This document shows, piece after piece, positions 1 through 10,900 of a DNA stretch of 64,000 bases. Made by a program: the position numbers and the translations under genes. The notes below the pieces were generated by a model. That model was given only the letters and a program-made list of their open reading frames with translations. It was not told where the DNA came from and did no database searches. The DNA is from Erigeron canadensis (taxonomy: Eukaryota > Streptophyta > Magnoliopsida > Asterales > Asteraceae): contig NC_057764.1 of assembly GCF_010389155.1 (NCBI RefSeq), positions 39,874,275 to 39,938,274 on the forward strand, in the 5' to 3' direction. Position 1 is the stretch's first letter. Each line of letters opens with the position of its first letter.

Positions 1-465
1 GAAAATATTTCTTATCATTATCTGGTTGTCAAAATTTACTTAGACATGGGGAAACAAATTTCCTAACTAAGATCCATCTATATTCCCAAATACGAAAAAT
101 AACTTACCCGACTTAAAAAAAGATAAAAGAGAAGACATCCTAGAACAGAAAATAGAAAATTTACCCGTTACAATCGATTGAATCCAAACAACTGAGACAG
201 ACAGATTGCCATGGAAAACCTTCTCAACCAGCACAACCCTACAAACTCTTTGACATTAGTACAAGAAAATAAGTTTAAATACACACCAAACCAAAAGACA
301 AAATAAAATAAAATAGATAAACAATCACAAATAACGAATAGGTCGACTTACAGCTAAAAAAAGCCCTAATCTTGATGGAAGTAGAAAGAATGCAATGTAT
401 GTGTTAATAAATCCCCTAATTCTTTCCTTTGAGCCCTAATCTTGATGAAAGAACCAAAAAGCTTT

Positions 466-503
<38 letters not shown>

Positions 504-1383
504 TCAACGTTGTTGATGTTCCTTGGAACCCTAACCGGCGAATCGAAACTCATCAAATTTATTATTGAAGCATTAAAAATAGGAAGTTGATAATAAGTTG
601 TAAAAAACTCTAATCTTGATGGATACAAATACAATACAATATCGACGACTGTTGGGATGGGAGTGTAATCGGACGGGTGGGTTTGTTTGGAGGGAAGAAG
701 AGAATGTATGAATTTTTTTAATCGTATTATTTTACATTATTTTACAGTTAGTCTATATATATATCTACAGTTGGCGTTAATTAAACGCGGGGAAATATGA
801 TAAAACGCGGGATTATATAAAACCCTAATTTTCTCCCTAATTAAAGACTTTTTTATTTCTTCCTTATCATATAACTTTATTTAACATCAATAGATAAAAT
901 ATATATTTATAAAATTAAATTGTGTTTCATCAATTTATTTAACATCAATAGATAAAATCTTTATATATAATATAATAAAGAAGAATTATTTTCTAAAATA
1001 TTTTCTCTTATATAAATAAAGAATAATTGTTTTCTAAAACTATTTTTAGAAAAAGTATTATGTGGCAAGTCTATATTTTTCTTTAAAAAGGTTTGATTTT
1101 ATTTATGATGTCATATTTAATATTGTAATATTTTTAAAAATAAATAGCTAGCTTATTAAATGTTTATATTAAGTTCTTACTTTTTTATTGTAAATTTCTT
1201 TTTTATGTTTTGTTAATGCAATAAATACTCATACATGTATATATTATGTAAGCCAACTTAATATCTCCAAACTAAGTTATGATATATCAATTACAAAAAC
1301 TACATATATATATATATTCTTTTAACTTTTTTTATTTTAAAATTTTAGTTAGTGTCTGGGTTAAACCCGGGATCATTAGCTAG
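1..1383 (+). mobile_element. Gene-free AT-rich region ending in a candidate Helitron 3' terminus
   Basis: I find no convincing coding exon here. The short motif CTAATCTTGATGG recurs three times (near 366, 433 and 610) and a (TA)15 run lies at 471-500. The right edge looks like a Helitron 3' end on the plus strand: a short stem-loop (CTGGGT, loop TAA, ACCCGG with one wobble pair, about 1356-1370), a 9-nt spacer, then CTAG at 1380-1383 followed by T. Helitrons end in a hairpin followed by CTRR and insert between A and T; that is family knowledge. The 5' end (TC) was not identified and may lie outside the window, so the left boundary is arbitrary. Confidence 0.4.
471..500. repeat. (TA)15 microsatellite
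   Basis: Perfect alternating TA run of about 30 bp, seen directly. It lies in gene-free DNA. Confidence 0.95.
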
Positions 1384-3041
1384 TATACTTATAAAATTAA
1401 ATTGTGTTCCATCAATTTATTTATTTTATTGCTTTAACTCTTATATTACTTTCTTTAAATTCTTGCATTTATATTTAAGCAATAATATCAGTCCTTTTTA
1501 GTATGTATCTCTAAAAAAGAAAGTCTTATTTAGAGATTATTCTTGAGTTATTTACACTCTTTGGGTTATACCATCAAGTGTGGAACTTACATTGACTAAA
1601 CTACTTAAAAACTACAGTAAAATACTAAATATTGTACTTTCTATTATAGCTCAGTGGTTGAGCATCAGTTTTATATGTTGAAGGTCTCAAGTTTGAGTCA
1701 TGAGAAACAAATTTAAAATTCTTTTTGCAAATAAAGTCTTCCAGTTTAGTATGTGTGAGTCGTGCAGAGGGGACATAGTTTTATCTCATTTAAATGTCGT
1801 GTATTCTAGTGGTTTAGCTAGGGTTTTCTCATTCTATTAGGTATTCAGGGTGTAAAAGCTCTCTAACGACAACGCAAGCTAGATCATCTGTTACGAGTTA
1901 ATAATCCACAGCTTAAAAAAAATAAACCAATGTTTTTATTCTCATTCTCACACTAATCTATACCTACTTATAAAAAAAATAGTTCTATTTATATCTGGAA
2001 ATATTAAAAGTTACTATATACGATATGACAAAATTACCTTTTTTTAAATAAAAAAAAAATCATTATACCTACTTTATTTACTAATTTAATTATCTCTAAT
2101 ATTATTCTAAAATACTCTTTATTCAATATACCTACTTTATACAGTAACTTAATTATCTCTAATAATATTCTAATACATTATACCATTAGTTTCTCAATTC
2201 TTAAAATAAATACACTACCATTATATCAATTACATTTACAGCAATAGCCTACACTACTCGTCATTATCATTACCAGCCGTTGCCGCCACCCATCACATTC
2301 ACCTTTCCGACATCGGGGCGTATTGCATGAGCATCATGTTAGTTGAAACCATATACATATAACCTTTAAACTTTTTTTTTTTGTATACAAAAAACATTTT
2401 CTTTCTATATAACTAAGAGATTGACATTTTGTTTTTATGTGACATTTTTATTTTTTGCAACAATGAATTTTAATGAGGTGTCATTTTTCTATTTAAATTG
2501 TTATAATCATGTTGTCATGTATGATATTAATCATCAACTACTGTCTTAATTATCAATCATAACCCTAATCATTAATATTTAATTTTTTATTTTTTATATG
2601 AGTATAAAGATATATATACATTATATTATTTTTTTTCTTAATTCAATAATAATTATTTTTTTTCAAATGAAATTATTTATTATATTATGTTTAGTTTTTG
2701 AAAAGTATTTGTTATATAATTTTTCTTATGATTTAGAAATTTTTATGTTTCATTAGTTTTGTTTTTACATATTTAACGTGTATCATATATTTATTTTTTA
2801 TGATTTATAAATATTTATGTTTCATTAGTTATGCTTTTATATATTTGACGTGTATCTTATATTAATAAAGTATAATTTTATTGTGAGTCGTAACAGTTTT
2901 CTAATATCATAAATTATAAATAATAATAATAATAATAAGACTATCATTTATTGTATTTTTATTTATGTTTTCAATCAGCCACACATAATGTGTAGGTTTA
3001 ATTTACTTATGGTATATATCGGCTGTTAGTATCAATATATA
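1384..3041. other. Gene-free AT-rich spacer
   Basis: No open frame of protein-like composition. It contains a SINE-like stretch (1645-1860) and a patch of CCGCC/CACC-rich triplets near 2270-2320. Similar GC-rich triplet patches recur near 17045-17140, 38670-38815 and 46715-46780. Otherwise only A/T runs are seen. Confidence 0.7.
1645..1860 (+). mobile_element. Candidate tRNA-derived SINE fragment
   Basis: The segment TAGCTCAGTGGTTGAGC (about 1648-1664) closely resembles the RNA polymerase III A box of a tRNA. About 35 bp further on, GGTCTCAAGTTTGAGTC resembles a degenerate B box. The spacing fits a tRNA head, but no tRNA cloverleaf can be completed, so a SINE is more likely than a tRNA gene. 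Tail and target duplications were not resolved; the 3' boundary is a guess. Confidence 0.4.
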
Positions 3042-3075
3042 CTAGATTTTAGACCCGTGTCCAACACTGGACACG
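3042..3075 (-). mobile_element. Candidate Helitron 3' terminus (minus strand)
   Basis: On the minus strand the sequence reads as a perfect 7-bp stem (CGTGTCC / GGACACG, 3056-3075, 6-nt loop), about 10 nt of spacer, then CTAG (3045 down to 3042) followed by T. That is the Helitron 3' signature of hairpin plus CTRR. The element body would extend to higher coordinates. Its 5' TC end was not found and no Rep/helicase coding is visible, so any element here would be non-autonomous. Confidence 0.45.
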
Positions 3076-3640
3076 AGACTTACGACATTATTAAAAATAG
3101 ATATTAATACATGTAACTCATAAAAACTTATAAGTTCAAAGTTGAAGATATATATAGATTTTATGTGTTTAATTCAAATGTCAAGAATGTTAAGCTAATA
3201 GAAAGAAAACTAATGTAAAAAATTAATATTGGAAACATATAGCCTCATTCGGCAGTTGAAAAACTTTTTTATATATGAAATTTATTGTAATGTCTTTTCT
3301 CTTCTCATCTTTGTCACATATTAACACCTTATAGCCCCTTTTTGACTTAACTCGAGATACTGCGATGTACAATTATTCTTGTGTGAAAGCTGAACTTTGT
3401 AGATAGAAACCAATTTTAATAACATTGTAAAATAATTATTTTAGTTATTTGTTTTTTATTAATTCAATAAAATTATGTAAAAAACCAAATGGTGACATCA
3501 TCGAGAGTCAATTTGATGAAATCGAGCGATATAATTGACTAATAAGTTATAAGTTCAACTGTCTCTATTAATATTAAAATATTACAATTAGTCAATTACT
3601 ATTATGATCTTGATATATTTACATTAAATTTAATTTATTA

Positions 3641-3645
<5 letters not shown>

Positions 3646-3672
<27 letters not shown>
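3646..3672. repeat. (AT)n microsatellite
   Basis: Perfect AT run of about 27 bp inside a gene-free region. Confidence 0.95.
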
Positions 3673-3676
<4 letters not shown>

Positions 3677-4310
3677 TATTATTATTTATTTATTATATTT
3701 AAATTATTGGGTAAAAAATATAAATTTGTGATGGAAAACAAAAAAGTGTAAATTAAAGTCAAAATTGAAAACAAAAGCCAACATTAAGAAATCGAGAGCT
3801 ATGATTGGTCGAAAAGTTATTAGAGCAACTATGCTTTAGTATAATAAAAATTCTAAATAGCGTGCATTGTTTGTTGTGCACAAGTTTTCGATACTTTTCA
3901 ATTTTCATTTATGCGTTTCCGTATCTAATTAGGCTGGGCTGTATGGATAACAGTGTTCGCCTCAAATTTTTACTATGAAATATTTTAATACAATATCCAC
4001 TTTGATATTTTAATACAATGTCCATTAACATGATACACTTTTTTTTAACAGACTATTATTGTACACTTAAAAATTCAAATTCAAACATGACTAAGCTTTT
4101 TTTTTTTTGGCTTCTCGTCATTATTATATTTTTTAGTTTTAAAGCTAATATGTTGCTATCATTTTTATTTGAATTTCAAGGCAAATTAAATTATACAATT
4201 GTTGATTCATATTTGACTAGAAGGTTTGATCAACCTATAAACATAACTCATTAAAATTAAGATAAGATTCTATAAATTTAAAATTCAACTTTATTTATAA
4301 AGTTGGTATT

Positions 4311-4396
4311 TTGATCATTAGATAAAAATAAAAGGTCAAGATTCAAAAATCATTTGATCATTAGATAAAAATAAAAGATCAAGATTCAAAAATCAT
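4311..4396. repeat. 43-bp tandem duplication, two units
   Basis: Units 4311-4353 and 4354-4396 are identical apart from one base (GGTC versus GATC). Each flank carries a copy of the near-palindrome AACTTTATTTATAAAGTT (about 4288-4305 and 4426-4443). The block lies just left of the Harbinger-type element. Confidence 0.9.
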
Positions 4397-4833
4397 ATTT
4401 GAATCTTAACTTTTAATTTTAATTTAACTTTATTTATAAAGTTGAAAACTATTAGGGGGTTGGAGATTGAGGCTTTTAAATAAAAGTCTTCCTTAAAAAT
4501 TTTAGCTTTGTTTGGAAAAGAGATTAAGGCTTCTATTTTGAAAAGAAAAGCCCCAATGGGCTTTAAAACAAAAGTTTCATGATGCAATGTTAGAATAGAA
4601 GCCTTATGCCCTATTGAATAAAATTACCCATATACCCCAAATTTTACCCTACACGTTCATCTCCCTGTGTTTAGTTTTTTCTATTATCAATAGCCATATT
4701 CTTCTCTACACATCTTTTCCTCGTTGCGTGCATTCCGGTTAGTAATATTCTTCGTGTATTAGTGATCGCTTGCTGTTTGTTTTCAATATATATATATAGT
4801 TGGTATTGATAACTAATTTAAGCGTCAAAAGCA

Positions 4834-5693
4834 TGTCTGCAAAAAGTACAGGAAGAATCGAGGGTGATAGTGAGTGGTGGGCAAACAAAATAAAGGTAAT
4901 ATTAGTGTACTGTTACTCAAATTTAAAATGATCACACCATAATCATATATAATATTTTATAATTTTGAGTGTTCTGTGTAATGTAGGAAAACCCCAATCT
5001 TAGAAGGTTTATAAAAAACAACCTTCTAGGGAAGTACAAGAAGCATGGGAGCAATTATATGGAAATGTTGTTGCTAGTGGTGTTAATTGTGTTGCTCCTT
5101 CTGTAGATCATACAAATAATATTATAGACGACGATGTAGAGATTGATTATGCTGAAAATGCTTATGAAGTATACACTAACTATGCCTCTCGTTTAGAAGA
5201 TCTTGATAAACAACAACATGAATTCTACCCAGATTTCGTAACTGAGGTAAGACATGGTCCCGTAAGTAACCCAAACAGTGCAGGGGGTTCTAAACAGCCT
5301 TACAAGTCCACCAAAGTGAATGAAAAATCCAAGATGAAACGTAAATTAAGAGAGTCATCGGGAGCCGCAAAGTTTAAAGAATTTATGACTAATCAAGAAA
5401 CTACTGAAGAAAGAATTTTGAAAATCTAAACATCAGATATTCATTATGTTAATCAAGCTTTTAGTGTCAATGATCAAGCTCCTCATGTGAATCAAGCTAG
5501 TAGTTTTAGTGTTACTGCAACTATAAGTGTTATTAACGGCATGGTAAACAGTGGAGTAATGACAAAAGATGAGTTATGGTGCTTTGCAATTAGCTTATTT
5601 GAAGATGTGGTGAAAAGAGAAATTTTTATGAATCTTCCTGATGATGCTAGTAGGTTGACATGGTTGCAATATAAACATCAGCATGGAAACTGA
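4834..5693 (+). pseudogene. Harbinger ORF1 (SANT/Myb-like DNA-binding accessory protein), degraded
   Basis: Exon 1 begins at ATG 4834 (MSAKSTGRIEGDSEWW...) and ends before GTAATA at about 4896. The frame resumes after TAG at about 4986. A one-base frame change is needed near 5011 to continue into VQEAWEQLYGNVVASGVNC and the acidic stretch DDDVEIDYAENAYEVY. A Lys/Arg-rich segment follows, then TAA at about 5427. Beyond it the same frame stays open to TGA at 5693 (...LTWLQYKHQHGN), the usual style of C-terminus for these proteins. In PIF/Harbinger elements ORF1 binds DNA and helps bring the transposase to the ends. The frameshift plus stop make this a pseudogene, unless the stop is bypassed by splicing. 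Confidence 0.65.
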
Positions 5694-5935
5694 AGTAATT
5701 TATGTCGTTTGTTAGTCAACATAACTAGAGTATGTTTTATGCATTTATTTATGTGAACTTCAATTTGGATTGCATTTTGTTTCCTGACTTCAATTTTGTA
5801 TTTTGGATTGAATGATTTCGTCACTATATTGAGTGTGAAATACTTTTTAAAGTGTTTGTGCTTAACTAAGTTGTTGGATATGATATAATTCTTGTTTTAA
5901 TGTATTGTGAAATGTTATAGGTTCATGTGATAACC

Positions 5936-7395
5936 ATGGATATTGAAAGAAGAAGGAAAAGAAAAAGACTTTGTTGTTTATATTTGCTAACGGCTTCACG
6001 TACTAAAAAAGCTATAGCGGCTTGGTAGTTTTACAAGTATATGTATAAGGAGCCATGCATGACATCCTTACAAACAGGTGAATCTTGGATGAATGAAGTT
6101 TTAAGTGGTAACCCTATTCGATGTGTTAATGCATTCAGAATGAATCCAGATGTATTTATGAAATTATGTGATGAACTAAAATCAAAATATGGATTGAAGT
6201 CAAGTGATAAGATGTCAGCTCTTGAGAAGTTGGGGGTTTTCGTATATACACTTGGATTAGGTATATCAAATAGGGATGTTGGGGAGCGTTTTCAACGCTG
6301 GGGGAGACTATTAGCAGAGCATTTCATGATGTTTTGGAGGCAATAACGGCTAGAGGAAAAGGTTTCAATGGCCTAGCACATGAAGTTATAAAGCCAAAGG
6401 ATTCAACGTTTCAACATATTCCACCTCAAATAGTTGACGATAACAGATATATGCTGTATTTTAAGGTAATGATTTATTTTAATTAAATAAATTACTTTTT
6501 TATCATAAACTTATCGTACGCTACCATGTATATAGTTTGCATGAATTTATTCATTTAATGCTCCATTTCTTATCATATTGATATATCAATTTATAAATTT
6601 ACATACTTTTAGGATTGTATCGGATATATTGATGGTACACACATCGAAGCATGTATCCCGGATAGTCAACAAATCCCCTATATAGGTAGAAAGGGTGTGT
6701 CTACTTTTAACGTAATGGCAAGTTGTGATTTCGACATGTGTTTTACCTTTATATCAGTTGAATGGGAAGGATCTGCTCATGACACACGTGTTTTTCTTCA
6801 TGCTATCAACACACCTTCAATGAACTTTCCAAACCCACCCGAAGGTAACTACGTCTTACTGTGTCACTTTACCATGATTATTTTGGTATATTACAAGCCG
6901 TACAATTTTACACTTGACTATTTAACAGGTAGATATTATTTGATGGATAAAGGATATCCATTTAGACAAGGATTTTTGGTTCTATATTCCAAGACACGAT
7001 ACCATCTATCTCAATTTGAAAATGAACCGCCAACTAACATGAAAGAGGCTTTTAACCTTTCTCACTCATCTCTAAGAAGTTGCATTGAAAGATCATTTGG
7101 AGTCTTGAAGAAACGATGGAAAATACTCCAAAAAATGCCACAATTTAATGTGAAAACTCAGATTGACGTTATCATTGCAGCATTTGCTTTGCATAACTAC
7201 ATTCGTAATAATTTTAAAGATGATTTGGTGTTTACGGAATTAGAGCAACATCCAAATTTCATACCACGTGATGAACTTCCTGATATTCACGGCCCGTACG
7301 CAAACAACAGAGATTCTTCGGAAGGAACATCCAATGTGATGAAACAGATCCGCAATGATATAGCTACTTTAATATGGAGTGCACGTATTCGATAA
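5936..7395 (+). pseudogene. Harbinger transposase (DDE_Tnp_4 type), degraded but with catalytic triad
   Basis: The frame starts at ATG 5936 (MDIERRRKRKRL...), meets TAG at 6026-6028, and continues as MYKEPCMTSLQTGESW... A frame change near 6300, in the G-run of CTGGGGGAGAC, is needed to go on into ETISRAFHDVLEAITARGKG. An intron is likely at about 6466-6612. The catalytic half then keeps all three acidic residues: Asp in YIDGTH (6631-6633), Asp in SAHDTRVF (6781-6783) and Glu in CIERSFGVLKKRW (7087-7089). A second intron, 6848-6929 or thereabouts, is inferred because GT...CAG brackets a non-conserved insertion before RYYLMDKGYP, although the frame stays open through it. The C-terminus ends at the TAA at 7393-7395. 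Confidence 0.8.
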
Positions 7396-7617
7396 ATTAT
7401 TACAAGCATTATGTCACATTTTTAAAACTTATGTTATATTTCAAATTATGTTTTTCTTTGTAAACTTATTAATTATATTTACAAATGGCATTGTTATTAG
7501 TTTTGTTCATAATTTATGTTTTCTTATAACATTAAAAATTCATGCCATTATTGTAATTTTACATTTATTCAATTAAAAATTTCAGTTTTACAGCCTCCAG
7601 CTCCATCCCTCATCTTC

Positions 7618-7647
7618 AGCCCCAGCCCCAGCCCCAGCCCCAGCCCC
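7618..7647. repeat. (CCCCAG)n short tandem repeat
   Basis: About five tandem AGCCCC hexamers between the two candidate right-hand inverted repeats of the Harbinger element. They may have expanded at the element end. Confidence 0.9.
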
Positions 7648-7740
7648 TAATTACAGCGTGAGCCTCAAGCTCCATCTAACATACCCTAAAATTAAAACCA
7701 CTAGATTATATCGCACCGTTTAATCCAATATTTACCGACC

Positions 7741-7811
7741 AAACCCTAAAAACCGAGTCACACGTGTGAAATCACCAACTCACTCACTCACCCCAAAGTA
7801 GGGTTTATAAA
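7741..7811 (+). promoter_or_regulatory. UBP23 core promoter: telo-box, G-box palindrome, TATA box
   Basis: Within 250 bp of the start codon I see a telo-box AAACCCTAA (7741-7749), a perfect 10-bp palindrome CACACGTGTG (7759-7768) containing the G-box CACGTG (7761-7766), and a TATA-like TTTATAAA (about 7803-7810). The likely transcription start is around 7835-7845, giving a pyrimidine-rich 5' UTR of about 150 bp. The motifs are seen directly; their function is inferred. Telo-boxes are known in promoters of plant housekeeping and growth genes. Confidence 0.5.
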
Positions 7812-7990
7812 CTCTGTTTTTGCTTTCACACTTTCTTCCTCTTTCTCCCCCCTCACCTCCCTTTCTTCCTACTTCCATATCAATCCATATCTACATACAT
7901 ATATCTGTATCTATATCTATATATGTATGTAAACCCCATAGATAAACAAAGAAAACCCACAAATCTTGAAAACACCCAACTTATAAAATC

Positions 7991-10900
7991 ATGGCGGCTG
8001 AATCTCTAACCACTTTGATTGGTACCAATCTTTCTAATTCTGAAAATCCAGCTCAAGAATCTTTGGATAAATCCCCATTTAGAAGGATTCAATTTCATCC
8101 TGCAAGAAAACCCTTTAATGGGTTCAATAAAGGGGGAGCTGATGATGGTTTTCAGCTCGAAACGCTAAACCCGACGAAACCCGGGTCGAAAAATGTTAGT
8201 GGGAATGAAAAAACTGGTGGGTCGGATTGTGTTGGGATTTCGGGTAAGAAAAGAGATGCTTTTGAAATGGAAAATGGGGTGGATCCTGAACTTAGTTTTG
8301 GGATTACTTTCAGAAGAATTGTAAGTGTTTCTTTTATTAGAAAGTTTTGATTTTTATTGTGTATTTGGTTAATATGATTGTTTACTGTTTATATTACTGT
8401 TAAGTATTAAAATTAGTAAGAAATTGTGGGTGTTACTGGTGTTAGGATATTGGTTTTGTTGAAGATAATCGTTTTCGGGCTGAAAACATAGTAATGATGA
8501 TCATTTTAGTACTCTTGGTGAAGTTTAAACTTTCTCAACCATGGATGGATGTGTTAAGTAATATGTAATGAAGGTAAGTAAGCTTTGCAAGTAATTATCA
8601 TCAAGTGTGTGTAACGGCGGACTAGCAAAAATCATTACTTTAGATGATTTCTCCGAATGTAGAAATGTTCTTACAAATCTGACATTTTTGAAAGACAAGT
8701 GTTGTAAGTCTTATAGGTCTTAGGGAGTGCCATTATATATCTTCTCATTTTGATTTTTGTTCCGTCTAGTACGGGTGAGTTTACTTTTGGAAATATGGGG
8801 ACAAGATTAAAAGTGATAGACGGTGTTTGTTGCTAAGGCGAGGGTTTGAGAAAACCCATGAAGTAAGGGATTCTTCAAAGTATGTGCGAGGAGAAACATG
8901 ATCCCAATTCTCTTCTGCACCTAGTCATTCCATGCAACAACTATGCCACCTAAAACGAACCCAAGTGCAATTGATCTTTTTTATTTTTCAGACCATGGGC
9001 TGTTTTTAACCAAAGACATTAGACCTGTATCCAGTCTGCCCAAACTGATAGTTGTCATCTCAATCAAGGGATCTGACTAATGTGCGCATTCTACTGCTTC
9101 TCACTTTATCATTAAGAAGCATCTGTTGCAATCTGTTTTTACTACTATGTTTTTTACTTTTTTTTTCAAGAGAGTTGGAAGAATATTTCAGCTTACATCT
9201 TCTGTTGTAAATAAGTCAAACTTGAAACTACATAACTCTCTCCAATTTTTAATGCCATTTGTTTGTTAAATGTTTCCTTGGTGACCATATTACTAATTCC
9301 ATTTTCATGGCTTTATTGAGAATGAGACATGTTTTTTCTCTCATTGGATTCTTTTTTTTTTTTTTGGATTTGCACTTGTTGGCCTTTTTGGAAATATTTT
9401 CAGGTAATTATTTATCATGTTCACTTCATACCATGTCTATTAGCTTGGATATTTTTTCCTGTGAGTAAATTGCTTGAATAGTTCACGTGGTTTATCATTT
9501 TTTGCACGTTCAGTCCATTTATAAGTATTTTGCATGTATGGTCTCTGAAATGACTTTTTCATTGTAAGAATTGTCCGTCTCTCACATGACTTGACTTGTT
9601 AGGAGGACCATTAATTCAATGAATAACAGTTTAAGTGACCCATTGTGAATTTTTTTTCTAAATAGAGGGGTCATGCTTGCAATAAAAAGTGTTTTGAGGG
9701 ATCATACGTGCAAAAAAACATAATGAGGGACTGAGGGTGAGAAAATGACTTAATCACAGGGACCATTCATGCAATTTACTTTTTTTCTGAACATTTGTTA
9801 ATCCGGCATAACTTCTTTAGATCTTTTTTTCTGAACATTTGTTAATCCGGCATCACTTCTTTAGATCTTCACAAAAGTTTATTGTTTTGTACTTTTGCTC
9901 ATGAATTTCTTGGATCATTTTTTTCTCAATGATGTTTTTTATTCTATAAAGTCTGATTATTCAGAATAGTATTGGACTTTGTTATGCTTGTTGAGATTTT
10001 ACATATTCGTACAGTGAGCTGTATATGGTCTGTATGGTTCGTATCTCTTAAATTCTTTTGGATTTATTATTATTCTTCTATTATATTGCAGGGCAGTTTC
10101 TCTAAATGCTTGTGAAATGTTAGAAATTGCATTACTACCAATACATTTTGAAATATGATTATCTTGCTCACAAGAGGTTTTAGGTTTGAACCCCTATAGG
10201 TACAATCTTTGGGTGGCCAGGAATTTGTTCGAAAACTTCCATGGGATACCCTAGTCAGCCCGCGTACATGAATCATATTGTCAAAAAATTGACTTGCCTT
10301 CCCCGAATAACCTGAATAGGGAAAACATCATGAAGGGACTATTTACTTGGTACATAATTTTGATGAAACATATAATGATGGGTCACTCAGAATTTTAATC
10401 ATACTTAAAAAGTGTCAGATGGGTTCTACGTGGATTATCAAATTTGGTTAGTAAAATTTCACCTGACTTGATTCGTTTGTGACTAATTTTTTGGGCCATT
10501 TGATTAAGGTTGTGCAACAGTCAAAAACCAATCTGGATCGTGCACAAACTAGAAATGAACTTTTGAGAATTTAGGAACCCAAAACTGGATCTTACTTTTC
10601 GGACTTTTGGTGTTTCCTATCAGCCTAGAGCAGGTTTGGTGCTACAGTGGACTAGAATATCTGCTATGTTTGTGTTTCCAAACTCTAATTACTTTAACCC
10701 AAATGGGGGTGGCCAATTGATTAAACGGGCTGAGTACTCTTATCAAGAAGTGCTATGTATTATGTTTGGTACTCTTTTGGTGTGATCCTTTCTCGGGTGG
10801 GTGGCGCAAAATTTTTCTTGGGTCTCTAGACCTGTTTCATGTTTGTGTGTCTGTGAACTTGGACGCTGTGATATTAGTCTGCTGAAAGTTGGACACCACG

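Larger units (their letters stand above)
4455..7677 (+). mobile_element. PIF/Harbinger-type DNA transposon, decayed two-gene element
   Basis: The element carries the two genes diagnostic of the PIF/Harbinger superfamily in the same orientation: a SANT/Myb-like ORF1 (4834-5693) and a DDE transposase (5936-7395). Imperfect terminal inverted repeats are visible: GGGGGTTGGAGATTGAGGCT at 4455-4474, against the complement of AGCCTCAAGCTCCATC at 7661-7676. A second, equally good right-hand match (AGCCTCCAGCTCCATCCCTC) lies at 7592-7611. Left flank is TTA and right flank TAA, so a clean 3-bp TWA duplication is not confirmed and the right boundary is uncertain by about 70 bp. Both genes are broken by stops and frameshifts, so it is probably not autonomous now. 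It sits about 300 bp upstream of the UBP23 start codon and probably forms part of its upstream region. Confidence 0.75.

Noticed and set aside
1645..1720. tRNA-like A and B boxes suggesting a tRNA gene
   Set aside because: No acceptor, anticodon or D-arm pairing can be completed, and the B box is degenerate. Kept only as a possible SINE.
4018..4254. 78-codon open frame in AT-rich DNA
   Set aside because: Phe/Ile/Leu-rich composition follows poly-T bias. No start context and no family resemblance.
4454..7680. A clean TTA or TAA target duplication for the Harbinger element
   Set aside because: Left flank is TTA and right flank TAA. They do not match, so I do not claim a duplication.
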